Source of the DNA: Candidatus Dormiibacterota bacterium
Lineage (GTDB): Bacteria > Chloroflexota > Dormibacteria > Aeolococcales > Aeolococcaceae
Direction of reading: 5' to 3'
Assembly (NCBI GenBank): GCA_003170875.1
Contig: PMYJ01000058.1
Location: forward strand, 1,942-16,157
DNA length: 14,216 nt
The notes below the pieces were generated by a model. It was not told the DNA's origin. It did no database searches and saw only the letters and a program-made list of their open reading frames with translations. Positions 5,967 through 13,835 of this stretch are shown piece by piece. How positions within the stretch are numbered: position 1 is the stretch's first letter; every line of letters starts with the position of its first letter. A program made the translations under genes and the position numbers.

Positions 5967-7755
5967 GGACGCGAAGGACGCGAGAGACCCGATCGGCGCG
6001 GTACCCGGGCTCAGGCCCGCCTCCCGGGGTTCGCCCCCCACCATCCCGGACCCGGTCGTCGCCGAGGCCGCGCTCCTCGCGCTCGCCGGCGGCTGCCTCG
6101 AGGAGCTTCACGATCAGATCATCGAGATGGTGGCCGCGCGGACCGGCGCCGACGTCGTCGCCCTGGTGGCCGTGAGACCCGCGGATCGCGAGATCTCAGT
6201 GCTCGCGCACCATGGCCTGCGCCACTCCCCGGATGGCCTGATGGGCACCGGCGCCGACCTGAAACTGGTCGCCGCCGAGCAGGCGGCGCTCACCCCGAGC
6301 ATGACGAAGGGGTCAGGCGCCATCGCGGCGCTCCTTCACCTCAACGGCCAGCGGACGGCCGTCGCCGCCGGGCTCGGGCGCCAGGGCATCACCGAGGTGC
6401 TCGTGGCCGCACGGGAGCGCGGCAACTTCCCGCCCGGGGCCGCAGCGACGCTCGTGGGCGTCGCTCGCGTCCTCACCTCAGTCGAGCGGAGTCAGCGAGT
6501 AGCCGAGCTGGCCGACCGCCGGCTGCGCCAGCAGACCGCTGTCGCCGCCCTCGGCCGCGGTGCGCTCGGTGGCGGCGAGGAGCTGGGAGAGCTGGCCCGC
6601 GCCGCCTGCGACGCTGCCGCCGCCAACCTCGAGGCGGACATCGTCGCCGTCCTGGAGCGGGGCCCGGACGGCCTCGTCCCCAGTGCCGGGGTCGGCTGCC
6701 CGCCCGAGTCCCTCGCCCGCGAGCTGGCCTTCGCCGCGCCCCTCTCGGCACGGGCGATGCGCAGGGGGGAGGCGCTCGTCGTCCCCGACGTGCGGGACGA
6801 TCCGGAGGTCGGGTCGAGCTCACTTGCCACCGGTAGCGTGCTCATCGTGCCGATCCGGACGGGCACCCGGATGGCGGGCGTGCTGTTGGTCGTCTCGCGC
6901 CGTCCGGTCTCGTACTCCGACGATGACGTTACCTTTGTCCGCGGCCTTTCCAACGTGCTGGCGCTCGCCAGCGAGCGCGCCCGGGTCCAGGCTCAGCTGC
7001 GGCTCTCGGTCGACGAGCTGCGCAAGAGCGCCGAGGATCGCAGCCGCCTGCTGGCCCACATCGTCCAGGCCCAGGAGGAGGAGCGTCAGCGCATCGCGGA
7101 CGACATCCACGACGACTCGGTGCAGGTGATGACCGCGGTCGCACTGCGCCTCGCCACCCTTCGCCGCCGGCTCGCCACCGGCGATCTGGATCCGTTGCTG
7201 CTCAGTCTCGAGCACGACGTCCGCCAGTCCATCAACCGCCTCCGCCGCCTCATGTTCGTGCTACGCCCGCCGGCTCTGGAGGCCCACGGAATTGCCGCCG
7301 CCCTTCAGGCCTTTCTGGCCCAGGTCGCGGAGGACGCCGCGCTCGAGTACTCACTCGATGACCGGCTGCAGATCGAGCCGGAACCCGAAGCCCGCACGGT
7401 CGTCTACCGGATAGCCCAGGAGGCCGTCTCCAACGTCTGCAAGCACGCTCGCGCGAGCCGCGTCGACGTTGGGCTCAGCGAGTACGACGGAGGTGTCCTG
7501 GTGGAGATCAAGGATGACGGCGCCGGCTTCGACGCGACCGCGTCGCGTCAGGCCCCTCCCGGGCATCTCGGCCTGCTGGTGATGCGAGAGAGGGCGGAAC
7601 AGAGCGGCGGGTGGTGCACGGTGGAGAGCGAGCCCGGCCTCGGGACCACCGTCCGCTACTGCGTGGGCAGCCGCCGCCTGAGCGCAGAGGACCGTCCCGC
7701 CGACCCGACCGGAGACGGCTGCGGCGCGGCGGTGGCTCCGTCGGTGGCGTCATGA
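5953..7755 (+). CDS. Soluble double-GAF sensor histidine kinase (HisKA_3)
   Basis: A 600-residue cytoplasmic histidine kinase without TM helices. The first GAF-like domain spans about 35-178 (degenerate), and the second about 195-342, with typical strands such as GEALVVPDVRDDPEV and GSVLIVPIRTGTRMAGVLLV. A coiled coil (about 343-378) precedes the H-box RQRIADDIHDDSVQVM with phospho-acceptor H386. The ATPase domain has the N-box YRIAQEAVSNVCKHA (E490, N494), the G1 box DDGAGFD (521-527), GHLGLLVMRERAEQSGG and GLGTTVRYCVG. About 30 disordered residues form the tail. ATG 5953 overlaps the end of the DUF5658-like gene, and its stop overlaps the ATG of the next gene (ATGA), so translation of all three is probably coupled. 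GAF domains may bind small ligands, haem or redox cues; no Cys/His pattern identifies which. Confidence 0.94.
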   Translation: MSSGRDAKDARDPIGAVPGLRPASRGSPPTIPDPVVAEAALLALAGGCLEELHDQIIEMVAARTGADVVALVAVRPADREISVLAHHGLRHSPDGLMGTGADLKLVAAEQAALTPSMTKGSGAIAALLHLNGQRTAVAAGLGRQGITEVLVAARERGNFPPGAAATLVGVARVLTSVERSQRVAELADRRLRQQTAVAALGRGALGGGEELGELARAACDAAAANLEADIVAVLERGPDGLVPSAGVGCPPESLARELAFAAPLSARAMRRGEALVVPDVRDDPEVGSSSLATGSVLIVPIRTGTRMAGVLLVVSRRPVSYSDDDVTFVRGLSNVLALASERARVQAQLRLSVDELRKSAEDRSRLLAHIVQAQEEERQRIADDIHDDSVQVMTAVALRLATLRRRLATGDLDPLLLSLEHDVRQSINRLRRLMFVLRPPALEAHGIAAALQAFLAQVAEDAALEYSLDDRLQIEPEPEARTVVYRIAQEAVSNVCKHARASRVDVGLSEYDGGVLVEIKDDGAGFDATASRQAPPGHLGLLVMRERAEQSGGWCTVESEPGLGTTVRYCVGSRRLSAEDRPADPTGDGCGAAVAPSVAS

Positions 7756-8117
7756 CCGTCAGCGTCCTGATCGCCGACGACGACCCTTCCATGCGCGGCG
7801 CCCTCGGGGACATGCTGAGCAGCGAGCCGGGCTACCTGGTCGTCGGGCTCGCCGCCGATCCGGAGAGCGCCATCGACCTGGCCGGCACCCACCGGCCGGA
7901 CGTCGCCATCCTCGACGTCAAGATGCCCGGCGGTGGTGGGATACGGGCGGCCGAGGGCATCCGCACCGCGTCCCCCGCCACCCGCATCGTGGCCCTGTCC
8001 GCCTGGGACGACGGGGAGACGATGGCGCGGATGCGCCGGGCCGGGGCCTGCGGCTATTTGGTGAAGGGCGCCGCCCCCGACGACCTCATCGAGCTGATCG
8101 AGCGCATCCGGGCGTGA
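7752..8117 (+). CDS. Stand-alone receiver-domain response regulator (no output domain)
   Basis: A 121-residue protein consisting of one receiver domain and nothing else. Its start ATG 7752 overlaps the kinase stop (ATGA), so the frame upstream is not part of it. Receiver residues are all present: acidic D9-D11 (LIADDDPSM), phospho-acceptor D55 (VAILDVKMPGG), S83 (IVALSAWDD) and K105 (GYLVKG). The sequence is closest in feel to NarL-type receivers, but the LuxR helix-turn-helix that kinases of this type usually address is missing. The gene ends naturally with TGA after RIRA, and the next 40 bp hold no HTH in any frame, so this is not an obvious frameshift. It may act by protein-protein contact, as a phosphate sink, or by linking to another regulator in the cell. 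Confidence 0.92.
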   Translation: MTVSVLIADDDPSMRGALGDMLSSEPGYLVVGLAADPESAIDLAGTHRPDVAILDVKMPGGGGIRAAEGIRTASPATRIVALSAWDDGETMARMRRAGACGYLVKGAAPDDLIELIERIRA

Positions 8118-8120
8118 GCC

Positions 8121-8166
8121 CCGGCTGACCGCGTCTGCGTCAGCGCCCGGCGTCCGCTTCAGCCGG
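8121..8166. terminator. Inverted repeat between convergent genes (weak terminator candidate)
   Basis: CCGGCTGA (8121-8128) and TCAGCCGG (8159-8166) are perfect 8-bp inverted repeats, 30 nt apart, filling the gap between the receiver gene and pckA and covering the pckA stop. The loop is long and there is no U tract, so termination is only suggested by position. Confidence 0.3.
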
Positions 8167-9712
8167 CAGCGTCAACGATCGCGGGGTCCAGCCCCTCCCA
8201 CTTCTGCAGGTAGGCGCGGCGGTCCAGGCGCAGCTGCTCCACGACCCGCTGGTACTCGTCGAGCCGCCCCTGGCCCTCGTAGAGGCGGCGGGGCTGGAGG
8301 ATCTCCAGGTCGTCGACCCCGGGCAGCGACGAGGCCACGTCATAGCCGAAGTCGGGGTCCGGCTCCCACTCGACAGCGCCCTCGGCGATCGCCTTCACGA
8401 TGGCGCTGGAGTGGAGGATGGTCACCTTCTTGCTCCGGGGGTCGGTGTCGGCACCGCCCACGCGGCCGGTGTTGAGCAGGAAGACCTCGAAGTCGCAGCT
8501 GCCGAGGAGCTCCAGGAAACGGTTGCCCTGCTGCTCGTGGCGGAGCGGGAAGAAGGGGTTGGTTCCCGGGACCCGGAGGAACTTGCCCTCCTCGTCCTTC
8601 CCGCCGGCGCTGGTGCCCTTGGTCTCGCCCAGCATGAAGTAGGCGGCGGCTTGGGCGGCGCTCAGCCGGGCGACACCGGGGATGATGCTCTCGTTGCGAT
8701 TGAGGATCAGGAGCTGGTTGACACCGGGAAGATCCCGGGCGTCGCGGTGCCAGCGCAGCGCCTCCATCCGGAAGACGGCACGACCGTTCTGGGTGTAGGC
8801 GGTGTCGAAGAAGTCGACCTCGCCGGCCGCGTTCTGGGAGACGTTCTCCAGGTAGGCCTCGGGTTTGCAGACAGCGCCGTAGATGCTCGGCTCGAAGGCC
8901 GGGTCGAGGCTGAAGGTCTTGGCGAAGCAGCCGTTCTCGGTGGCGACCACCCGGCCGCCGGGGTAGAGGGCGACGAAGTCGTCCTGCACCGGCAGGGAGT
9001 CGTTCTGGCGGGTGAAGGTGGTGGTCGTCTTGCCGGTCCCGGAGAGGCCGACGATGAGCATCCCCTGCTCGCCCCGCGGCGTCGGGATCACCTTGCAGCC
9101 GGCGTGGAGTCCGAGCCCGCCACGCTCGAAGACCAGCGCGTTCCACATCCGCAGACCGCCCTTTTTGGACTCGCCGAAGTAGTCGGAGTTGAGCACTCGG
9201 GTGACCCCGGCGTCGAGGTCGACGGCGATCACCCGGTCGTCGGGGTAGCCGGGGGCGGCGAGGTTGGGCGTGTAGATGACCGTGAGGCGGGGCTCGAAGT
9301 CGGGGCCTGCCTCCTCGGCGTCGAAGTACAGCCAGCGCTGCATGCCGGCGATGTTGGCGTGGGCCGCCTCGATGTACAGCCGGGCGCGGACGCGGTCGGC
9401 GGGATCGTTGCCGATGTACCCGTCGACGACCAGCATCTCCTGGTCGCGGATGAACGCATCCTGGGCCGCCGCGAGGCGTGCCCCCTCGGCCCGCGTGATG
9501 GTCTGGCCGCTGTGCCGCTCCGGGGTGTCCGTGACCACGAAGGTGCTCGCCGCGCTGCGCGCGGTGACCTTGGTCTGGACGTTGTAGTTGTCGAACGCGG
9601 TGAGGCGGGCGATGGGCATCCGGGAGGTCAGCTCGCGCAGCTCCTCCGGGGTCGGGTTCCAGCGCACGGCGCGGGCCTCGGGTAGCCCGCCACGGGGGGG
9701 GTCGAGGGTCAT
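8159..9712 (-). CDS. pckA: Phosphoenolpyruvate carboxykinase (ATP), divergent subgroup
   Basis: A 517-residue ATP-type PEP carboxykinase, which interconverts oxaloacetate plus ATP and PEP, CO2 plus ADP; a gluconeogenic or anaplerotic step in the cytosol. The P-loop is GLSGTGKTT (222-230, K228), matching the family's kinase-1a motif. Further anchors are SDYFGESKKGG (metal/substrate Lys 183-184), LHAGCK with H203, the Asp pair in QDDF (244-245), ENGCFAKT (259-266) and FLLNTGRVGG (411-420). R52 in TARSAAS fits the substrate-binding Arg of the N-terminal domain. Many positions differ from the E. coli type (for example LHAGCK instead of LHCSAN), so this is a distant branch. ATG 9712 has an ideal AGGAGG 6 nt upstream. 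It lies 95 bp downstream of the EAL gene on the same strand and may have its own promoter. Confidence 0.88.
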   Translation of the reverse strand: MTLDPPRGGLPEARAVRWNPTPEELRELTSRMPIARLTAFDNYNVQTKVTARSAASTFVVTDTPERHSGQTITRAEGARLAAAQDAFIRDQEMLVVDGYIGNDPADRVRARLYIEAAHANIAGMQRWLYFDAEEAGPDFEPRLTVIYTPNLAAPGYPDDRVIAVDLDAGVTRVLNSDYFGESKKGGLRMWNALVFERGGLGLHAGCKVIPTPRGEQGMLIVGLSGTGKTTTTFTRQNDSLPVQDDFVALYPGGRVVATENGCFAKTFSLDPAFEPSIYGAVCKPEAYLENVSQNAAGEVDFFDTAYTQNGRAVFRMEALRWHRDARDLPGVNQLLILNRNESIIPGVARLSAAQAAAYFMLGETKGTSAGGKDEEGKFLRVPGTNPFFPLRHEQQGNRFLELLGSCDFEVFLLNTGRVGGADTDPRSKKVTILHSSAIVKAIAEGAVEWEPDPDFGYDVASSLPGVDDLEILQPRRLYEGQGRLDEYQRVVEQLRLDRRAYLQKWEGLDPAIVDAAG

Positions 9713-9807
9713 GACCGGCCTCCTCTTCGCTCCGAACCGATCAGGACCACCACGACCCGGCGGGCTGTTCCGGTCGGGGCGGCCAGAGATGGTGGCCGGC
9801 TACTTTA

Positions 9808-12291
9808 TCAGGCGCTCAGGGACCGTCGCGGCCGCTGCCCGATCAGCCGGTGGGTGATCGCCGCGGGCGGCTGCGCCAGCAGCGCCTCGAACTCGTCGGC
9901 GGGCACCGGCCTGCTGAAGAGGTAGCCCTGGAGGAGGTCGCATCCCCGACGGCGCAGAAAGGCCAGCTGGGCCGGGGTCTCGACGCCCTCGGCGGTCACC
10001 TTCATGCCGAGCTGGTGGGCCAGGGCGATGGTCGCTGAGACCAGGGGGGCATCATCCCGCTCGCTCTTGACGGCGAACAGGAAGGAGCGGTCGATCTTGA
10101 GCCGGTCGGCCGGGAAGTTTGCCAGTTTGCTCAGGCTGGAGTAGCCGGTGCCGAAGTCGTCGATGGCGATGCTGATCCCGGCCCGGCGGAGCTGGTGGAG
10201 CTCCTCGAGAGCCTCGGCCGGCTGCGCCGCCGCCGTGGACTCGGTGATCTCGATCTCCAGCCGGTCCGGAGGCAGGCCGCTCTCGAACAGCACGGCCTCG
10301 ATCCGATCGACCAGGTCCGCCCGTCCCAGTTCGCGGCCCGAGACGTTGACGGCCACGAAGAAGTCGGGATGGCCGGCCTCGCACCAGGCGGCCGCCTGCG
10401 GACAGGCCGTCCGGAGCACCCAGGTGTCGATGGCGCTGATCAGCCCGATCTCCTCGGCCAGCGGGATGAAGCTGTCGGGCGGGACCAGTCCGCGGGTCGG
10501 ATGCTGCCAGCGCACCAGCGCTTCGCAGCCGACGATGGCACCACTCTCCATCGAGATGAGGGGCTGGTAGTAGAGGCGCAGCTCGCCGCGCTCCACCGCG
10601 TGGCGCAGGTCCTGGTCCAGGCTCAGCCGATCCGTCACCACCTCGAACATCCGTGGCGTGAAAAGCTCGACACGCCCCCGGCCCGCGTCCTTGGCCGCCT
10701 CCATCGCCAGCTTGGCGTCGCGGAGCATCTCCTGCGGACCCGGCCCCGAGGCCGTCGACACTGCCACTCCGACGCTGACGCCGACGGTCAGCGAGCCTCC
10801 TCGGAACTCGAGGGGCGAGGTGAAGGCGTCGTGCAGCCGATCCGCCACGTCCACCGCGCGGTGGACGTCACCCACGTCCTCGAGGAGCACCGCGAACTCG
10901 TCGGCACTCAGCCGGGCGACGGTGTCGCCGGGGCGGAGGGTCCCGGCGAGCCGGGCCGCGACGGCCTGGAGCACGGCGTCCCCGACGGCGTATCCCACGC
11001 TGTCGTTGACCGTCTTGAAATCGTCCACGTCGACGAAGAGGACGGCGGTGACTGCGCTGCGCCGCTGCGCCTGGGCGAGCGCGTGCCCGAGGCGCTCGGT
11101 GAAGAGGGCTCGGTTGGCCCTCCCCGTCAGCGGGTCGCGGAGCGCTCCGTCGCGCAGTTCCTTCTGAAGCCGGTTGCGCTCGGTCACATCCATGATGATC
11201 GAGAGGATTGCGGGACGGCCTCCGAAATCCTGGGGCCCGGTGGCGATCTCCACGTCGATGACCCGCCCGTCCCGCAGGCGGTGGCGGGCTTTCAGGTTCG
11301 TGTTCCGGGTGCGCGCGTTCCCGAGGTCAACGGCCCACTGGGCGGCGTCGCGCCGGACGACGCCGGCGGCCAGCTCCGCGAATTCCTCCCGCGAGTATCC
11401 GTACTTGGCGCAGGCGGCGTCGTTGACGAGAACGAAGCGCTCCGTCTCGACGTCGATCACCCACATCGGCTGGGGGTTGTCGAAGAAGAGGCGGCGGAAG
11501 ATGGTCTCGCCGGTTTCCCGGAGGCTCTCGCGCTCCTGGCCGAGCCGGTGCAGTTTGCCGATCAGGTGCAGCCTCAGCGCGGTTACCTGCACCTGGGTGC
11601 TCAGGTGCCGGAGGGCCGCCGCCTGGGCCGGGCTGAAGGCATCGGGTCGGGACGAGGTCACGGTGACCAGTCCGATGCCCACCTCTCCGAAGTGCAGGGG
11701 CACCGTCATGGACGACCGCGCGCCGGCGCGGCTTCCCACCCTGCGACCCGCTCCGTCCTCCGTCTCGGGACCCATGCCAGCGCCCGACTGCGGGCCCGTC
11801 CCGTCCTCCGTCTCGGGGCCGCCGGAGATCTCTCGTGCGCTGACTGCCGTGACCGGCCACGGGTGGCCGGCCCCGACGGCGGGATCCCCGGTCCGACCGG
11901 CGTCTCCGCGTCCCGCGGTCGCACGGTGGAGCTTGCCGCTCAGGGTGGTGACCTCGACCACGGCTTGACCCGCCCCGCTCAGCGTCCAAGCCGCCTCCGC
12001 GGCACGCTGGACGACGGTCCCCAGATCGGCGCTCAGCGCTGCGTTTTCCCCCCCGAGCTGAGCGGCGGTGAGCGCCCCGCCGTGGAGCGTTTTGAACGCC
12101 ATGGACCGATCCGTGGCCCGTTCCACGATGGCGTTCAGCTCGGCGAAGAGGTCGAGCACCACCTGCTCGGGCGTGGCCGCGCCGGCGGCCGGATGCGCTG
12201 GCGCCACGGGCGCCTTGGGCGCGGACCGCCCCGGGACCGCGAGGACGCCGACGGGTGCGTGTCGAGAGGCGCGGGACTGCATGGCTCCCAT
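9808..12291 (-). CDS. GAF-PAS-GGDEF(degenerate)-EAL protein, probable c-di-GMP phosphodiesterase
   Basis: An 827-residue cytoplasmic signalling protein without TM helices. Domains in order: Ala/Pro-rich N-terminus (1-40), a GAF-like region (about 85-245) interrupted by a Gly/Glu-rich loop with a 16-residue in-frame repeat (GPETEDG twice), PAS (263-372, FDNPQPMWVID and FVLVNDAA), GGDEF (383-545) and EAL (555-803). The cyclase motif reads SADEF (462-466) and the upstream GH-x2-GD motif is GYAVGD, so cyclase activity is unlikely; GTP binding may remain. The EAL set is complete: E590-A-L, N649, EITE (681-684), DDFGTGYS (711-718), K732, E768 and QGY (788-790). Net degradation of c-di-GMP to pGpG is expected, controlled by GAF/PAS signals. 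I start at ATG 12291; ATG 12282 and GTG 12375 are alternatives. It is divergent from the MarR operon. Confidence 0.93.
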   Translation of the reverse strand: MGAMQSRASRHAPVGVLAVPGRSAPKAPVAPAHPAAGAATPEQVVLDLFAELNAIVERATDRSMAFKTLHGGALTAAQLGGENAALSADLGTVVQRAAEAAWTLSGAGQAVVEVTTLSGKLHRATAGRGDAGRTGDPAVGAGHPWPVTAVSAREISGGPETEDGTGPQSGAGMGPETEDGAGRRVGSRAGARSSMTVPLHFGEVGIGLVTVTSSRPDAFSPAQAAALRHLSTQVQVTALRLHLIGKLHRLGQERESLRETGETIFRRLFFDNPQPMWVIDVETERFVLVNDAACAKYGYSREEFAELAAGVVRRDAAQWAVDLGNARTRNTNLKARHRLRDGRVIDVEIATGPQDFGGRPAILSIIMDVTERNRLQKELRDGALRDPLTGRANRALFTERLGHALAQAQRRSAVTAVLFVDVDDFKTVNDSVGYAVGDAVLQAVAARLAGTLRPGDTVARLSADEFAVLLEDVGDVHRAVDVADRLHDAFTSPLEFRGGSLTVGVSVGVAVSTASGPGPQEMLRDAKLAMEAAKDAGRGRVELFTPRMFEVVTDRLSLDQDLRHAVERGELRLYYQPLISMESGAIVGCEALVRWQHPTRGLVPPDSFIPLAEEIGLISAIDTWVLRTACPQAAAWCEAGHPDFFVAVNVSGRELGRADLVDRIEAVLFESGLPPDRLEIEITESTAAAQPAEALEELHQLRRAGISIAIDDFGTGYSSLSKLANFPADRLKIDRSFLFAVKSERDDAPLVSATIALAHQLGMKVTAEGVETPAQLAFLRRRGCDLLQGYLFSRPVPADEFEALLAQPPAAITHRLIGQRPRRSLSA
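11753..11817. repeat. 17-bp direct repeat inside the EAL-protein gene
   Basis: CCGTCCTCCGTCTCGGG occurs at 11753-11769 and 11801-11817, exactly 48 bp apart. It codes for the repeated GPETEDG peptide in a loop of the GAF region and keeps the frame, so it looks like a small tandem duplication in a disordered segment. Confidence 0.7.
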
Positions 12292-12432
12292 CCACGCTAG
12301 TCGGCTCCAATCCCGTCCCGTCGGACGACAGGTCACGACCTCGTCACCGACGCGACACCGGCCGGGCACGACCACTCTGATCCAGTGCCGTTGCCCCCAT
12401 GCGGGTGACGCAGATGAACTGGCACAGTCATA

Positions 12433-12447
12433 TCTGTCTCGGACAGA
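12433..12447. promoter_or_regulatory. Inverted repeat, probable MarR-regulator operator
   Basis: TCTGTC-TCG-GACAGA is a perfect 6+3+6 inverted repeat lying 5 nt upstream of the -10 box of the marR-like gene. Its position over the -35/spacer region fits autorepression, the usual mode of MarR-family regulators. It lies within the 173-bp gap to the divergent EAL-protein gene, so that gene could also be affected. Confidence 0.6.
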
Positions 12448-12449
12448 AT

Positions 12450-12464
12450 TGATACAATGAGGTC
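12450..12464 (+). promoter_or_regulatory. Extended -10 promoter with leaderless start of the marR-like gene
   Basis: TG-A-TACAAT (12450-12458) is an extended -10 element, only 6 nt before GTG 12465. Transcription would start at or next to the GTG. GAGG at 12459-12462 is too close (2 nt) to be a working Shine-Dalgarno. No clear -35 is seen, which an extended -10 can tolerate. Confidence 0.6.
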
Positions 12465-12950
12465 GTGGCCGCCCCCTCGCCCGACGCCCCCACCTCGACC
12501 GACCTCGATGCGCTCGCCGGAAGGCTGGCCCGGGCTGCCGGACGGCTGCGCCGCCGCCTCAACCGGCAGGTGCGCGCCGGCCTGGACTCGGATCCGCTCC
12601 CCGAAGCCCAGCTGGAGATCCTTCGCCTGGTCAACCGGCGTCCGGGGATTCGCGTCCACGATGTGGCCGCCGTGCTGGGGCTGGCCCCGAACACGGTGAG
12701 CACCCTCGTCCATCGCCTCACCGACGCCGGTTTCGTGGACCGCCTCTCCGACGCCGGAGACGGGCGGGTTGCTCGACTCCGTCTCCGTCCCGTGGCGGAG
12801 GTCCGCCTCCAGCGCTGGCGCGACCGGCGTGGCGAGATCCTGGCCACCCGGCTCTCGGACCTCGGCACCGACGACCGCGAGGCGCTCTCCCGTGCCCTGC
12901 CGGTGCTGGAGCGGATCGTCGAGTCCCTCGACGAGGATTCGGGGGAATGA
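12465..12950 (+). CDS. MarR-family transcriptional regulator
   Basis: A 161-residue winged helix-turn-helix regulator. After about 18 disordered residues, helix 1 runs through LARAAGRLRRRLNRQVRAGL. The DNA-binding part is at about 46-105: PEAQLEILRLVNRRPGIRVHDVAAVLGLAPNTVSTLVHRLTDAGFVDR, with the recognition helix around NTVSTLVHRL and the wing at SDAGDGRVARLRLRP containing the conserved D-x-R type pair. The C-terminal helices (about 120-155) would give the dimer interface. GTG 12465 is set by the -10 box 6 nt upstream. It is the first gene of an operon with an ABC exporter (33 bp to the ATPase). A perfect inverted repeat in its promoter suggests self-control, relieved by a substrate of the exporter; the ligand is unknown. 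Confidence 0.92.
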   Translation: MAAPSPDAPTSTDLDALAGRLARAAGRLRRRLNRQVRAGLDSDPLPEAQLEILRLVNRRPGIRVHDVAAVLGLAPNTVSTLVHRLTDAGFVDRLSDAGDGRVARLRLRPVAEVRLQRWRDRRGEILATRLSDLGTDDREALSRALPVLERIVESLDEDSGE

Positions 12951-12983
12951 CGCCGGAGCTGGCCGCAGTGCCGGAGGGGACCC

Positions 12984-13835
12984 ATGACGGCTGAGCTCGT
13001 CCTCCCGGCGGGAGCGCCACCGGACGGCAGCCCGCTCCCCGTCGCGTGCTCGGAGCTGCGCGTCAGCTTCGGCACCGTGCAGGCGGTCGACGGGATCTCC
13101 TTCAGCATCGCTCCCGGTGAGGTCTTTGGCCTGCTCGGTCCCAACGGAGCGGGCAAGACGACGACCATCCGGGTGCTGACCACCCTGATCCGCGCCGACT
13201 CCGGCAGGATCAGCGTCTTCGGTCACGACACCCGCGGCGAGGCGATGCTGGTCCGCCATCTGATCGGCTACCTGCCCCAGCAGCTCTCCGCCGACTTCCA
13301 GCTCAGCGGGTACGAGAATGTCTGGCTGTTTGCCCGCCTCTTCGACCTCCCCCGCCGGGAGCGCCAGCAACGGGCGCGCGAGGTGCTCGCTGCGATGGGG
13401 CTCGACGACGTCCGCGACCGCCTGGTCAGCACCTACTCGGGGGGGATGGTCCGCCGTCTCGAGCTGGCCCAGGCACTGGTCAACCGGCCGGCGCTGCTCG
13501 TCCTCGACGAGCCGACGATCGGGCTCGACCCGCTCGCTCGCGGGGACGTCTGGGAGAGGGTCCAGGAGCTCCGCGAGGAGACCGGCATGACCGTGCTGCT
13601 CACCACTCACTACATGGAGGAGGCGGACACGCTCTGCGAGCGCATCGCGCTGATGCACCACGGTCGGATCCGCTCCCACGGCGCTCCTGCCGAGCTGAAG
13701 GCACGGCTCGGGCCGGGGGCGACGCTCGACGACGTCTTCCGCCACGACGTCGGCACCGCCATCGAGGACGAGGAGATGACAGGAGGAGGCCGCGATGTCC
13801 GCCGTACGCGTCGCACAGCCCAGCGTCTCGGCTGA
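12984..13835 (+). CDS. ABC transporter ATP-binding protein, DrrA-like
   Basis: A 283-residue ATPase subunit of an ABC-2 exporter. All nucleotide-site motifs are present: Walker A GPNGAGKTT (52-60), Q-loop in IGYLPQQ (Q99/Q100), signature YSGGM (151-155) followed by VRRLELAQALV, Walker B LLVLDEP (171-177, catalytic E176), D-loop GLDP and switch H209 in LLTTHYMEEAD. The YSGGMxRRLELA pattern and the long C-terminal tail are typical of the DrrA daunorubicin-resistance group, which exports drugs, glycolipids or polyketides. ATG 12984 has GGAGG at 6-nt spacing. The C-terminus is Arg-rich (RDVRRTRRTAQRLG) and overlaps the permease gene by 41 bp, so the two are translationally coupled. It is co-directional with the upstream MarR regulator. 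Confidence 0.95.
   Translation: MTAELVLPAGAPPDGSPLPVACSELRVSFGTVQAVDGISFSIAPGEVFGLLGPNGAGKTTTIRVLTTLIRADSGRISVFGHDTRGEAMLVRHLIGYLPQQLSADFQLSGYENVWLFARLFDLPRRERQQRAREVLAAMGLDDVRDRLVSTYSGGMVRRLELAQALVNRPALLVLDEPTIGLDPLARGDVWERVQELREETGMTVLLTTHYMEEADTLCERIALMHHGRIRSHGAPAELKARLGPGATLDDVFRHDVGTAIEDEEMTGGGRDVRRTRRTAQRLG

Noticed and set aside
8118..8158. A lost helix-turn-helix after the receiver domain
   Set aside because: Only about 40 bp lie before pckA on the other strand, and no frame continues into HTH-like sequence, so a frameshifted output domain is not supported.
8411..9685. 424-codon open frame on the plus strand
   Set aside because: It lies opposite pckA and is low-complexity (Gly/Val/Glu); a shadow frame.
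10195..12300. 701-codon open frame on the plus strand
   Set aside because: It is antisense to the GAF-PAS-GGDEF-EAL gene, whose motifs are unmistakable; high GC removes stops on the opposite strand. Its own translation has no recognisable domain.
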